From contig NZ_FPJW01000001.1 in assembly GCF_900119735.1 (NCBI RefSeq), forward strand, positions 62,001 to 126,000: a stretch of 64,000 nt of DNA, written 5' to 3'. Origin of the DNA: Marinospirillum alkaliphilum DSM 21637. Its GTDB lineage: Bacteria; Pseudomonadota; Gammaproteobacteria; Pseudomonadales; Halomonadaceae. Under the pieces are notes generated by a model. The model ran no database searches. It was not told where the DNA came from and worked only from the letters and a program-made list of their open reading frames with translations. Positions within the stretch are counted from its first letter, which is position 1; each line of letters begins with the position of its first letter. Position numbers and translations under genes: made by a program. This document shows, piece after piece, positions 17,028 through 25,256 of this stretch.

Positions 17028-18577
17028 TTAAAGGCGCGAATGGTGGATTCGAGCTGTCGGCTCTGGCTGCGCAGCTCTTCCAGTGCCTGAGTTGCCTTAC
17101 GGGCACCTTCCAGGGTGGTGGCAGCCTGATGACTGATCGACAGGATGCGTTGATCGATCTCTTCTGCCACCATGCGCTGTTGACTGACTGCTGCAGCCAC
17201 CTGAATTTCCCGCTCTCCAATGCCGCTGAATGCCTGCTCAATGGCACGAAAGCTGTCAATGGCATGGAGGATCTGTTCACGACTTTCCGCGACGCTGGAT
17301 TCACTGGTGTCCATGCGACTCACCACCGTTTTGACAATCTGGCGGATCTGCTCCAGCGTCTGGCGGATGTCCTCAGTGGAGGACTGGGCGCGGGCAGCCA
17401 GCTGGCGGACCTCATCTGCAACCACAGCAAAACCGCGACCGGCTTCACCGGCACGGGCAGCTTCAATCGCTGCATTCAGTGCCAGCAGGTTGGTCTGTTC
17501 GGAAATACCGGCAATCTGATCCATCACCGCATCCACCTTGTCACTGGCCTGGCTCAGCTTGTCCACTTCCGTTGAGGTGTCATGCAACTGGCTGCACACC
17601 TGCTGGATTTTTTCCGCACTGGTTTCAATTTTGCTGCGCCCGGTGAGGCATACATCCGATGAGCCTTCAATGTGCTGGCTGTTTTCCGTAATGCTGCTGT
17701 CAATTTCACGGATACTGGCAGACATCTCGTGGATGGCAGTGGCAATCAGCTCCAGATCGTTTTCCTGGCGATCCAGCGACTGGTAGTTATTGGCAACCTG
17801 TTCATTAAGCTGCTCAGTCACCTGGCGCAAGGCTGCCAGGGTGTCATCCATACGACCCAGAATGGTACGGGTTCTGGCTCGGTAGGTATAAAGGGCCAGT
17901 TGGGCTGCACCGGTTTCATCCCGATGGCGAGTGAATATTTTTTGTGCCAGCGGATTGTTGATGATTTCCAGTCCCATCTGCTGCAGCCGGCGAATCGGTG
18001 CCAGGCTGAGCCAACCCAGAGCCAGAGCAACCAGTGGCATGGCAATCAGCCACAGGACTGCAAGGCCCGGCAGTTGTTGCATCCCCAGGGCGGAAAGCAG
18101 TGGAGCAAGGGCTGCCAGTGCCATCACTTTCATGTGCATGAAAGGTCGGGGAGTAGCATGCACTGACTTGCCAGCTTTCAGGCGCTGGTAAATTGTTTCG
18201 GCATCAGCAATGCGGCGGCTGGAAGGTTTGGTGCGTACGGACTGGTAACCAACAATCTGATTACCTTCATAAATCGGCGAAATATAAGCATCCACCCAAT
18301 AATGGTCACCATTTTTGCAGCGGTTCTTCACCACTCCGATCCAGGAGTTACCAGCTTTCAAGGTATTCCATAGGTCTGCAAAAGCTTCCGGCGGCATGTC
18401 AGGATGGCGGATCATGTTGTGGTTCTGACCCACCAGCTCATTCAGTGAATAACCACTGACTTTGCAAAAGTCGGCATTGGCAAAAGTGATGACACCATTT
18501 AAATCGGTGGTTGAAACCAGGCGAACGCCTGAGGCGTATTTGTGTTCTTGCTGAGTGACTGGAAGATTGATTTTCAT
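17018..18577 (-). CDS. aer: Aer-like energy-taxis receptor (PAS plus methyl-accepting domain)
   Basis: A 519-residue chemoreceptor from the ATG at 18577. The N-terminal PAS domain (about 15-115) has the [12 protein letters not shown] segment of Aer proteins, known to take part in FAD binding. A hydrophobic hairpin (about 150-195) anchors it in the membrane with almost no periplasmic part, as in E. coli Aer. After a HAMP-like stretch, the C-terminal signalling domain includes the conserved hairpin tip ([20 protein letters not shown] then [14 protein letters not shown]). It probably reports redox or electron-transport state to the CheA/CheW array; no che genes are in the window. A weak FNR/Anr-like site lies upstream. 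Confidence 0.88.
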   Translation of the reverse strand: MKINLPVTQQEHKYASGVRLVSTTDLNGVITFANADFCKVSGYSLNELVGQNHNMIRHPDMPPEAFADLWNTLKAGNSWIGVVKNRCKNGDHYWVDAYISPIYEGNQIVGYQSVRTKPSSRRIADAETIYQRLKAGKSVHATPRPFMHMKVMALAALAPLLSALGMQQLPGLAVLWLIAMPLVALALGWLSLAPIRRLQQMGLEIINNPLAQKIFTRHRDETGAAQLALYTYRARTRTILGRMDDTLAALRQVTEQLNEQVANNYQSLDRQENDLELIATAIHEMSASIREIDSSITENSQHIEGSSDVCLTGRSKIETSAEKIQQVCSQLHDTSTEVDKLSQASDKVDAVMDQIAGISEQTNLLALNAAIEAARAGEAGRGFAVVADEVRQLAARAQSSTEDIRQTLEQIRQIVKTVVSRMDTSESSVAESREQILHAIDSFRAIEQAFSGIGEREIQVAAAVSQQRMVAEEIDQRILSISHQAATTLEGARKATQALEELRSQSRQLESTIRAFNYV

Positions 18578-18764
18578 CGGCAACTTTCTTGTTGATTGTT
18601 GATCCTGGGGGCTGCTGCATGTCCCTGAGCCGGTGAAATCACTATAGTGTAAGAATGGCTGAATGGACGGCTGAGCAGTTAAAAAACACGCGCATTATGA
18701 TCTGTGACAAAAAGGTGTCAATGCTGCTTTTGACTGGCGTCATGATTTGATTCAAATAATGTAA

Positions 18765-18790
18765 ATGATATGTGGGGATGTACATATCAT
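18765..18790. repeat. 9-bp inverted repeat, possible operator
   Basis: ATGATATGT (18765-18773) and ACATATCAT (18782-18790) are exact complements separated by 8 bases. AT-rich dyads of this size often bind a dimeric regulator. There is no following T tract. Confidence 0.4.
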
Positions 18791-18827
18791 CTGCTGCATT
18801 TTTTTTGGTAAGTTGCTGATTTCATTA

Positions 18828-18860
18828 AAATAGAATATTTATGCAATAAATATTCTATTT
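18828..18860. repeat. 15-bp perfect AT-rich inverted repeat with 3-base loop
   Basis: The left arm at 18828-18842 and right arm at 18846-18860 are exact complements around GCA; the arms contain only one G or C each. It lies downstream of lnt and upstream of the Aer-like gene. It could extrude as a hairpin, terminate lnt transcripts weakly or bind a regulator. Confidence 0.55.
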
Positions 18861-18979
18861 AACATGGGATATTAAAAATTACAAAAATAAACCCTTGGTA
18901 AAGTTATCCTGACGCCAGAAACTGAGCGTTTGTCTGGTTCTGACTATCCACTTGTTTCAAAAAGTCGTTGATCAATGAC

Positions 18980-20497
18980 TCAATGCGCTTTTTTACGCCG
19001 CCTTAACCCATAGCGCTGCCACTCCAGCAACAGGATGCAAGCTAACCATAAGGGCAGGGGGCCGGTCAGCATGAAGGGGGTGCTGCCTTCACGGGGTTGC
19101 AGGCTGCCAGACAGGACTGCAGCTTCAAACTGGGGCAGGCGATCCTGTACCTGGCCGCGATGATCAATCAGGGCCGTGATGCCATTGTTGGTGGCCCGTG
19201 CCATCGGGCGGGCGGTTTCCAGTGCACGCATGCGGGCAATGTCAAAATGCTGCAATGGGCCAATCGAGGTGCCGAACCAGCTGTCATTGGAAACCGTCAG
19301 CAACCAGTGGCTGTCACGTGCCTGGCGAGCAGTGAAGCCAGCGTAGGCCACTTCATAACAGATCAGCGGTGCAATGTGAGTGCCAGCAAAAGTCAGCTGT
19401 GCCGGGTGCTCTGTACCGGGAATGAAACTGGACATCGGTAGATCAAAAAAGGCTATCAATCCACGCAGCCAGTCTTCCATCGGCACGTATTCACCAAAGG
19501 GCACCAGTTTGACCTTGTGGTAACGGCCTTCGGCTGCTCCGGCAGTGATCAGGCTGTTGTGGAAACGCCCTGCTGATTCACTGCGGCTGGCCAGTCCTGT
19601 GATCAGTCCGGCATTGGAACCCGCCTGGCTCAAAGCGGTTTGTAAAATGCCTTCTGCCTGTTCTGGCAAGAGTGGCAGCGCTGTTTCTGGCCATAACAAT
19701 AAATCAGGTGTGTCGCCCAGTTGATGGCTGAGGTCCAGATACTGCTGGATGATCTGGCGCCGCTGGCGTGGGTCCCATTTATCCTGCTGGGCAATGTTGC
19801 CTTGCACCAGCCCCAGTTGCAAAGGCTCACCAAAGGGTTGGGTCCATTGCTGTTTTTGCAGCAACACTCCGGCGGCGGGGAGTAGCAGGGCTAGCGTCAA
19901 TAGTGACAGGCGTATGCAGGATAAACGATGGGTGTGCAAGCTGGGTTGCAGCAGTCGGAAGATCAGCAGGCCGGTCAGTGCACTGAGTCCGGATACACCA
20001 TATACACCCAGTACCGGCACCCAGCCACTGAACGGACTGTCAAGGTGGGCATTGCCGAGCAGTAGCCAGGGAAAACCGGTCAACAGCCAGGCTCGCAGGC
20101 CTTCCATTAACACCCAGAGTGCAGGCCAGCTGATCAGTGCCTGGGTGTCTCGGAAAAAACGCTGCCATAACCATCCGTGCAGGGCAAACAGCAGTGCCAG
20201 TCCGGCCACAAACCCCCAGGTCATGCTGCCAGCCAGCAGTGGTGGTGCATGGCCGTGTTCGTGAATGCTGACATACACCCAGGAAACACCGCTGCCAAAC
20301 ACACCGACACCAAATAGCCAGCCACGCAGCAGCGCATTGCGGGCATTACAATCCTGTAATAACCACAGTAGCAATACCGGTGCCACCAGGCTTAATGGCC
20401 AGAGGTTAAAAGGTGCCAGGGAGAGGGTGATCAATGCACCTGAAGGCAGTGCCAGCAGGTGCTTGATGCGGGGGTTGTGCAGGGCTTCTGGCAGCAC
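18980..20497 (-). CDS. lnt: Apolipoprotein N-acyltransferase
   Basis: A 505-residue inner-membrane enzyme that adds the third acyl chain to the N-terminal Cys of lipoproteins, the last step before Lol export. About seven membrane helices precede a nitrilase-like periplasmic domain (about 225-470) and a final helix. The Glu-Lys-Cys triad is visible: Glu in LLLWPETALP, Lys in YHKVKLVPFGEY and Cys at about residue 380 in APLICYEVAY; NDSWFG is also conserved. It follows corC by 3 bases in the usual ybeZ-ybeY-corC-lnt order. The start at 20497 is supported by this spacing. Confidence 0.96.
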   Translation of the reverse strand: MLPEALHNPRIKHLLALPSGALITLSLAPFNLWPLSLVAPVLLLWLLQDCNARNALLRGWLFGVGVFGSGVSWVYVSIHEHGHAPPLLAGSMTWGFVAGLALLFALHGWLWQRFFRDTQALISWPALWVLMEGLRAWLLTGFPWLLLGNAHLDSPFSGWVPVLGVYGVSGLSALTGLLIFRLLQPSLHTHRLSCIRLSLLTLALLLPAAGVLLQKQQWTQPFGEPLQLGLVQGNIAQQDKWDPRQRRQIIQQYLDLSHQLGDTPDLLLWPETALPLLPEQAEGILQTALSQAGSNAGLITGLASRSESAGRFHNSLITAGAAEGRYHKVKLVPFGEYVPMEDWLRGLIAFFDLPMSSFIPGTEHPAQLTFAGTHIAPLICYEVAYAGFTARQARDSHWLLTVSNDSWFGTSIGPLQHFDIARMRALETARPMARATNNGITALIDHRGQVQDRLPQFEAAVLSGSLQPREGSTPFMLTGPLPLWLACILLLEWQRYGLRRRKKAH

Positions 20498-20500
20498 CGG

Positions 20501-21379
20501 TCAGTCCTGTTCAGGCAGTTCGGCAATTTCCTCGCTGGTCAGGCGGCGAACCTGCAGCAGGCGGATGCGGCGGTTGTCAGCATTGATGACGGTAAACTCA
20601 AAACCGGCAATGACCACACTTTCACCACGACGCGGCAGGTGGCCGAACTTCTGCATCAGGATCCCGCCAAGGGTATCAAACTCTTCGTCACTGAAATCAC
20701 TGTCAAAGAACTCGTTGAAGTCCTCGATGGGTGTCAGGGCCTTGACCAGGTAATTGCCTGCTTCCACCGGGCGGATATCGGCTTCTTCTTCAACATCGTG
20801 CTCATCCTCAATTTCTCCGACGATCTGTTCCAGCACGTCTTCGATGGTGACCAGGCCAGCGGTGCCACCGTATTCATCCACTACCACGGCCATGTGGTTG
20901 TGGGTTTCACGGAACTCACGCAGCATCGAATAGAGGCGCTTGTACTCAGGAACAAAGGTAGCCTGGCGCAGTACCTGGCGGATATCAAAGTCTTCCATGG
21001 CCTGATGATCAATGATCAGCGGCAGCAGATCCTTGGCCAGTAGAATACCAAGCACCTCATCGGCCGTTTCACCGATCACCGGGAAACGCGAATGGGCGGA
21101 TTCAATCAGGGTTGGCAGGAAGTCACGCGGGTGCTGGTCGATTTTCACCACCACCATGTGGGAGCGGGGAATCATCACATCCCCGACCTGCATGTCGGTG
21201 AGTTGCAAGGCACCCTCAATGACAGTAAGTGCCTCGTAGTCGATCAGCTTGCGATCGGAAGCATCCTTCAGAAAATCAAGCAGCTCCTGACGGTTGCGGG
21301 GTTCAGCGGAAAAAGCCCCCAGCAGTTTGTCAAACCAGTTTTTCGGGGGCTGCCCCCGGCTCGATCGGTCTTCGTTCAT
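20501..21379 (-). CDS. corC: CorC/HlyC-family CBS-domain protein
   Basis: A 292-residue cytoplasmic protein (E. coli CorC/YbeX is 292) with an N-terminal helical segment, two CBS domains (about 65-195; [14 protein letters not shown] and [20 protein letters not shown]) and a C-terminal CorC/HlyC transporter-associated domain (about 205-290; [15 protein letters not shown]). The family is linked to Mg/Co efflux and, by its operon partners, to ribosome maintenance. There is no membrane DUF21 domain, so it is the soluble CorC form. It lies 5 bases after ybeY and 3 before lnt. Confidence 0.93.
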   Translation of the reverse strand: MNEDRSSRGQPPKNWFDKLLGAFSAEPRNRQELLDFLKDASDRKLIDYEALTVIEGALQLTDMQVGDVMIPRSHMVVVKIDQHPRDFLPTLIESAHSRFPVIGETADEVLGILLAKDLLPLIIDHQAMEDFDIRQVLRQATFVPEYKRLYSMLREFRETHNHMAVVVDEYGGTAGLVTIEDVLEQIVGEIEDEHDVEEEADIRPVEAGNYLVKALTPIEDFNEFFDSDFSDEEFDTLGGILMQKFGHLPRRGESVVIAGFEFTVINADNRRIRLLQVRRLTSEEIAELPEQD

Positions 21380-21384
21380 GATGT

Positions 21385-21903
21385 CTATGGATTAACCTGC
21401 ACATCGTTGCTGACGGGGTTGTCGGCATAAGGGTCAGGAATGCCCAGTTGTTGCAGCAAAGCTACTTCAAGGCGTTCCATAACCTCAGCCTGGTGTTCTT
21501 GTTCGTGATCAAAACCTTGCAGATGCAGCATGCCGTGGATCACCAGATGCGCCCAGTGATGCAGAGGTGGTTTGCCCTGTTCGGTGGCCTCCCGCAATAC
21601 CTGCGGCAGGCAGATGACCAGATCACCCAGTAAACTTAACTCAGCCTCGGGCGGCAAATCAATGGGCGATTCGAAGGGGAAGGAGAGTACATTGGTTGGT
21701 TTGTCCTTGCCCCGGTAATCATGATTAAGCTGGCGGCTTTCCGCATCATCCACAATTCGGATGGTCACTTCCGCCTGTTCCGGTGCATCACTTTGCAGTG
21801 CCAGGCTGGCCCAGCGGTTGAACAGGCTTTCATCCGGGCAGGCGTCGGGCTGTTCGGTGGCCAGTTGCAGGTCGACCCACAGTGATGGGGTTTCAGTGGT
21901 CAT
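21385..21903 (-). CDS. ybeY: Endoribonuclease YbeY, 16S rRNA maturation
   Basis: A 172-residue metal-dependent endoribonuclease needed for 16S rRNA 3' processing and ribosome quality control. The UPF0054 zinc signature is complete, with three His in HGMLHLQGFDHEQEH near residues 120-134. The core segments VTIRIVDDAESRQLNHDYRG and TNVLSFPFE are also typical. I take the ATG at 21903 (MTTETPSLWVDLQ), since the longer frame is a shadow of phoH. The start overlaps the phoH end by 11 bases, indicating coupling. Confidence 0.95.
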   Translation of the reverse strand: MTTETPSLWVDLQLATEQPDACPDESLFNRWASLALQSDAPEQAEVTIRIVDDAESRQLNHDYRGKDKPTNVLSFPFESPIDLPPEAELSLLGDLVICLPQVLREATEQGKPPLHHWAHLVIHGMLHLQGFDHEQEHQAEVMERLEVALLQQLGIPDPYADNPVSNDVQVNP

Positions 21904-22990
21904 CAGATTTTGTCCGTTGGGCCAGTCGTTCGGCTTCCCGCTGCTGCTGTTGCAGGCGTTCATTTTCTTCTGCCGTTTCAGCCACATCATAGGCTTCCAC
22001 GATGCGCTGTACCAGCGGATGACGAACCACGTCGCGGTTTTCAAAACGGGTGATGCCGATGCCCTGAACACCCTGCAGCACGTTCATCACATGGGTCAGA
22101 CCGGAGCGGGTGCCGCGTGGCAGGTCGATCTGGGTGACATCGCCGGTGATCACTGCGGTGGTCCCGAAACCGATGCGGGTCAGGAACATTTTCATCTGTT
22201 CACGGGTGGTGTTCTGGCTTTCATCCAGAATCACAAAGGCATTATTCAGGGTGCGGCCACGCATGAAGGCCAGGGGTGCCACTTCGATGACATTTTTTTC
22301 AATCATCTTGCCGACCTGCTCAAAACCGAGCATTTCATACAGGGCGTCGTACAGGGGGCGCAGGTAGGGATCGATTTTCTGAGCCAGATCACCGGGCAGA
22401 AAGCCCAGTTTTTCACCGGCTTCCACCGCCGGTCGCACCAGCAAAATGCGACGGATTTCATCCTTCATCAGGGCTTCAACCGCACAGGCCACAGCCAGAT
22501 AGGTTTTACCGGTACCGGCCGGGCCGATGCCAAAGTTGATGTCGTGCTGGCGAATCATGCGCACGTAACCCTGCTGGTTGTGCCCGCGGGGTTTGACGTT
22601 GATGCGGGGCGTGCGGATGCTGACCGGAATGCCGGTGTCTTCAACACCCTCTTCTTCCAGCGCTTCCAATCCGGCTTCCTGCAGGTGCAGGTGCACACTT
22701 TCCGGGTGCAGCTCTTCAGTGGCTGCATCCTTGTAAAGCTGCTCAATAATGGCTGCGGCCACATTGGCACGCCGGGCTTCGCCGGTGATTTCAAAATCAT
22801 GGCCACGATTGCGCAGGCTGACGCCCAGGCGCTGCTGGATCAGTTTCAGGTGATCATCATGCAGGCCGCAGAGATTGGCCAGGCGACGGCTGTCCAGCGG
22901 TTGCAGAGACAGGCGGATGACCCGTTGACCGGGTTGGGCGTCATCGGCTGCCGCTGCAGCCGGTTTGCCAGAAGGGTTATTGCTGTTCAA
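21893..22990 (-). CDS. ybeZ: PhoH-like ATPase YbeZ
   Basis: About 365 residues. A TTG at 22990 (then NSNNPSGKPAAAAADD) fits best: it has GGAAAG upstream and clears the miaB stop by 13 bases, whereas the longer frame would run into miaB. An N-terminal KH-like region precedes the PhoH ATPase domain with Walker A GIGPAGTGKTYLA (about 150-160) and the Walker-B-like VILDESQNTT. YbeZ is known to act with YbeY in RNA metabolism, which fits the overlapping genes. The C-terminus is a charged Gln/Glu-rich helix. Confidence 0.93.
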   Translation of the reverse strand: MNSNNPSGKPAAAAADDAQPGQRVIRLSLQPLDSRRLANLCGLHDDHLKLIQQRLGVSLRNRGHDFEITGEARRANVAAAIIEQLYKDAATEELHPESVHLHLQEAGLEALEEEGVEDTGIPVSIRTPRINVKPRGHNQQGYVRMIRQHDINFGIGPAGTGKTYLAVACAVEALMKDEIRRILLVRPAVEAGEKLGFLPGDLAQKIDPYLRPLYDALYEMLGFEQVGKMIEKNVIEVAPLAFMRGRTLNNAFVILDESQNTTREQMKMFLTRIGFGTTAVITGDVTQIDLPRGTRSGLTHVMNVLQGVQGIGITRFENRDVVRHPLVQRIVEAYDVAETAEENERLQQQQREAERLAQRTKSDDH

Positions 22991-23003
22991 GTAAGGGCTT
23001 TCC

Positions 23004-24359
23004 TCAGTCGGCCAGACGGCCACGCAGTGAGTTGGGATAGGCTTCCTCGATGATAACATCAACAAACTGACCGATGTAATCAGTTGGATGATCGCTGCTG
23101 ACGTTTACCACGCGATTGTTTTCAGTGCGCCCGGAGAACTGGCCGGGGTCCTTGGGTGCCAGACCGGTCACCAGAATGCGCTGACGGCTGCCGACCATGC
23201 GGCGACTGATCTGCATGGTCTGCTGGTTGATACGCTCCTGCAGGATGTGCAGGCGTTGTTTCTTGACACTTTCCGGGGTGTCATCGGGCAGTTCGGCAGC
23301 TGGGGTGCCGGGGCGAGCGCTGTAAACAAAAGAGAAGGACAGATCAAAACCGATGCGGGCAATCAGGTCCATGGTCTGTGCAAAATCTTCTTCAGTTTCT
23401 CCCGGAAAACCGACAATGAAATCAGACGAAAAACTGATGTCCGGGCGGTTGGCGCGAATGCGCTCCATCTTGCTGATGTATTCATCACGGGTGTGGCCAC
23501 GCTTCATGGCGGCCAAAATACGATCCGAGCCGGTTTGCACCGGCAGGTGCAGGTGGCTGACCAGTTCTGGTACCTGCTTGTACACCTCAATCAGGCTGTC
23601 GGAAAACTCCACTGGATGGGAGGTGGTGAAACGGATGCGATCGATGCCATCTACGGCTGCAACACAGGTGATGAGTTCAGCCAGATCAATTTCATCACCT
23701 TCAGCATTCAGACCGCGGTAGGCATTGACATTCTGGCCCAGCAGATTAACTTCCCGAACGCCCTGGTCAGCCAGTTGCTGGATTTCCAGCATCACTGCTT
23801 CAAACGGGCGCGAAACCTCTTCACCACGGGTGTAGGGCACCACGCAGAAGGTACAATATTTGGAGCAGCCTTCCATGATGGATACAAAGGCAGTGACACC
23901 TTCTACCCTGGGGGCCGGTAGCCGGTCGAATTTTTCAATTTCCGGGAAGGTGACATCCACCATCGGGATTTTACTGCTGCGGGTGGCATCAATCATTTCC
24001 GGCACCCGGTGCAGGGTTTGTGGACCAAATACCAGGTCAACATAAGGAGCACGCTGGCGCAGTTTTTCACCTTCCTGGCTGGCCACACAGCCGCCCACAC
24101 CAATCAGCAGCTCCGGGTTTTTTTCTTTCAGTTGTTTCCAGCGGCCCAACTGGTGAAAGACCTTTTCCTGTGCTTTTTCACGAATCGAGCAGGTGTTCAG
24201 CAGAATGACATCCGCTTCATTTTCATCATCGGTCAGTTCCAGTTGGTGAGAAACACCCAGCAGATCGGCCATGCGAGCCGAGTCATACTCATTCATCTGG
24301 CAGCCGTGAGTTTTAATGAACAGCTTCTTGGTGACTGTAGCGGGGCTGGATTGTGACAT
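23004..24359 (-). CDS. miaB: tRNA-i6A37 methylthiotransferase MiaB
   Basis: A 451-residue radical SAM enzyme that adds a methylthio group to N6-isopentenyladenosine-37 of tRNAs reading U-starting codons. The N-terminal UPF0004 domain (about 10-125) carries the auxiliary cluster Cys in [21 protein letters not shown] and [11 protein letters not shown]. The radical SAM CxxxCxxC is CSKYCTFC at about 165. A TRAM domain (about 385-448) closes the protein. The ATG at 24359 gives the normal N-terminus. It heads the miaB-ybeZ-ybeY-corC-lnt operon, 13 bases upstream of ybeZ. Confidence 0.97.
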   Translation of the reverse strand: MSQSSPATVTKKLFIKTHGCQMNEYDSARMADLLGVSHQLELTDDENEADVILLNTCSIREKAQEKVFHQLGRWKQLKEKNPELLIGVGGCVASQEGEKLRQRAPYVDLVFGPQTLHRVPEMIDATRSSKIPMVDVTFPEIEKFDRLPAPRVEGVTAFVSIMEGCSKYCTFCVVPYTRGEEVSRPFEAVMLEIQQLADQGVREVNLLGQNVNAYRGLNAEGDEIDLAELITCVAAVDGIDRIRFTTSHPVEFSDSLIEVYKQVPELVSHLHLPVQTGSDRILAAMKRGHTRDEYISKMERIRANRPDISFSSDFIVGFPGETEEDFAQTMDLIARIGFDLSFSFVYSARPGTPAAELPDDTPESVKKQRLHILQERINQQTMQISRRMVGSRQRILVTGLAPKDPGQFSGRTENNRVVNVSSDHPTDYIGQFVDVIIEEAYPNSLRGRLAD

Positions 24360-24559
24360 GGGTTGGCAGAAAACCTCAGTTCAGGAGCAGGGTAAAAATC
24401 GGGGTTGAATTATACGAGCCGGATGCTTTCAGTGCCAGTGAACAAAAATTCGGCAGTTTGTTATAGTGGCTGCAGATTCGGGAATCGGAGGGCTTACTCT
24501 GAGGATGCTCCCAGGTTTATCCACAGATGATGTGGATAGTTGAGACGATAGGAGAGGGT

Positions 24560-25240
24560 GTGGACAGAAGTTATTGGGAAGTCGTCTGGCGGGATGATGA
24601 TCTGGGTTTTCACCAGCCGCAGGTGAATCGTCATCTGCAGCGTTTCTGGTCACGGTTAAAGCTGGCACCCGAGTCCAGGGTGCTGGTGCCCTTGTGTGGC
24701 AAAAGCCTGGATATGGACTGGTTGTTGTCTGAAGGCCATGAAGTGATTGGTGTGGATCTGTCAGAAAAGGCCCAGCAGGATTATCTGGCCAGCCATGCCG
24801 AGCCAGTGCGGTATGCCGAGGAAAACAGCCTGAAGCTGGCCTGGCAGGGGCGGTTGTTGTTTGTGGCCGGCGACGTGTTTCACCTCAAACAGGAAATGCT
24901 GCGCTCGGTGGATGCGGTGTATGACCGAGCTGCTCTGGTTGCTTTGCCCAAGGCGGTGCGCCAGAACTATGCGCTGTTTTTGGCGCAATGCTTAAAACCC
25001 GGTGCCAAAATGCTGTTGGTGACCCGCCAGGCACCTGAAGCCAGACAAAGTCCACCCTTTAACCTGACGGCTGCTGAAGTGGATGAGCTTTATGGTGGCA
25101 ATTTCCGTATTGAATGCCTGCACCGGGAGGAACGGGAAGATGGTGTGGTGGAGGAGGTGTTTATGCTGAAACGCAAAGCGCCCCTTGCTGCGGGGCGCTT
25201 GCCGGTGGAGGCTGGGGAGAGCCAGCAGTCAACCAGTTAA
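24560..25240 (+). CDS. tpm: Thiopurine S-methyltransferase family protein
   Basis: About 226 residues from the GTG at 24560, which follows an AGGAGAGG ribosome site by 5 bases and gives a family-like N-terminus (DRSYWEVVWRDDDLGFHQ); in-frame ATGs at 24527 and 24530 are less likely. It is a Rossmann-fold SAM methyltransferase: VLVPLCGKSLDMDWL is motif I of bacterial TPMTs, followed by VIGVDLSEKA and VYDRAALVALP. Bacterial relatives methylate sulfur, selenium or tellurium compounds, but the substrate here is unknown. The last 20 codons contain a GC-rich stem-loop and are poorly conserved in type. Confidence 0.88.
   Translation: MDRSYWEVVWRDDDLGFHQPQVNRHLQRFWSRLKLAPESRVLVPLCGKSLDMDWLLSEGHEVIGVDLSEKAQQDYLASHAEPVRYAEENSLKLAWQGRLLFVAGDVFHLKQEMLRSVDAVYDRAALVALPKAVRQNYALFLAQCLKPGAKMLLVTRQAPEARQSPPFNLTAAEVDELYGGNFRIECLHREEREDGVVEEVFMLKRKAPLAAGRLPVEAGESQQSTS
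25176..25200. repeat. GC-rich stem-loop inside the 3' end of tpm
   Basis: AAGCGCCCC (25176-25184) pairs with GGGGCGCTT (25192-25200) around a 7-base loop. It lies within the tpm frame, 40 bases before its stop, and just downstream of the convergent prc gene. There is no T tract. It may act as a transcription stop for prc or as an end-protecting structure. Confidence 0.5.
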
Positions 25241-25256
25241 TCAGTGGCTTTTCAGC

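Larger units (their letters stand above)
18578..18979. other. AT-rich 400-base intergenic region upstream of the Aer-like gene
   Basis: No frame of note. It holds two inverted repeats, listed separately, and at 18747-18760 a TTGAT-N4-ATAAT sequence that matches 8 of 10 bases of the FNR/Anr consensus TTGAT-N4-ATCAA. Anr control of an energy-taxis receptor would make sense, but the match is weak and about 170 bases from the start codon. Confidence 0.4.

Noticed and set aside
21903-22071. Longer start of ybeY at 22071
   Set aside because: The extra 56 codons overlap the ybeZ C-terminal coding region in another frame and show no similarity to YbeY.
21761-23053. 430-codon open frame antisense to ybeZ and ybeY
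   Set aside because: It lies across two well-identified genes, has no ribosome site and its product looks like shadow sequence.
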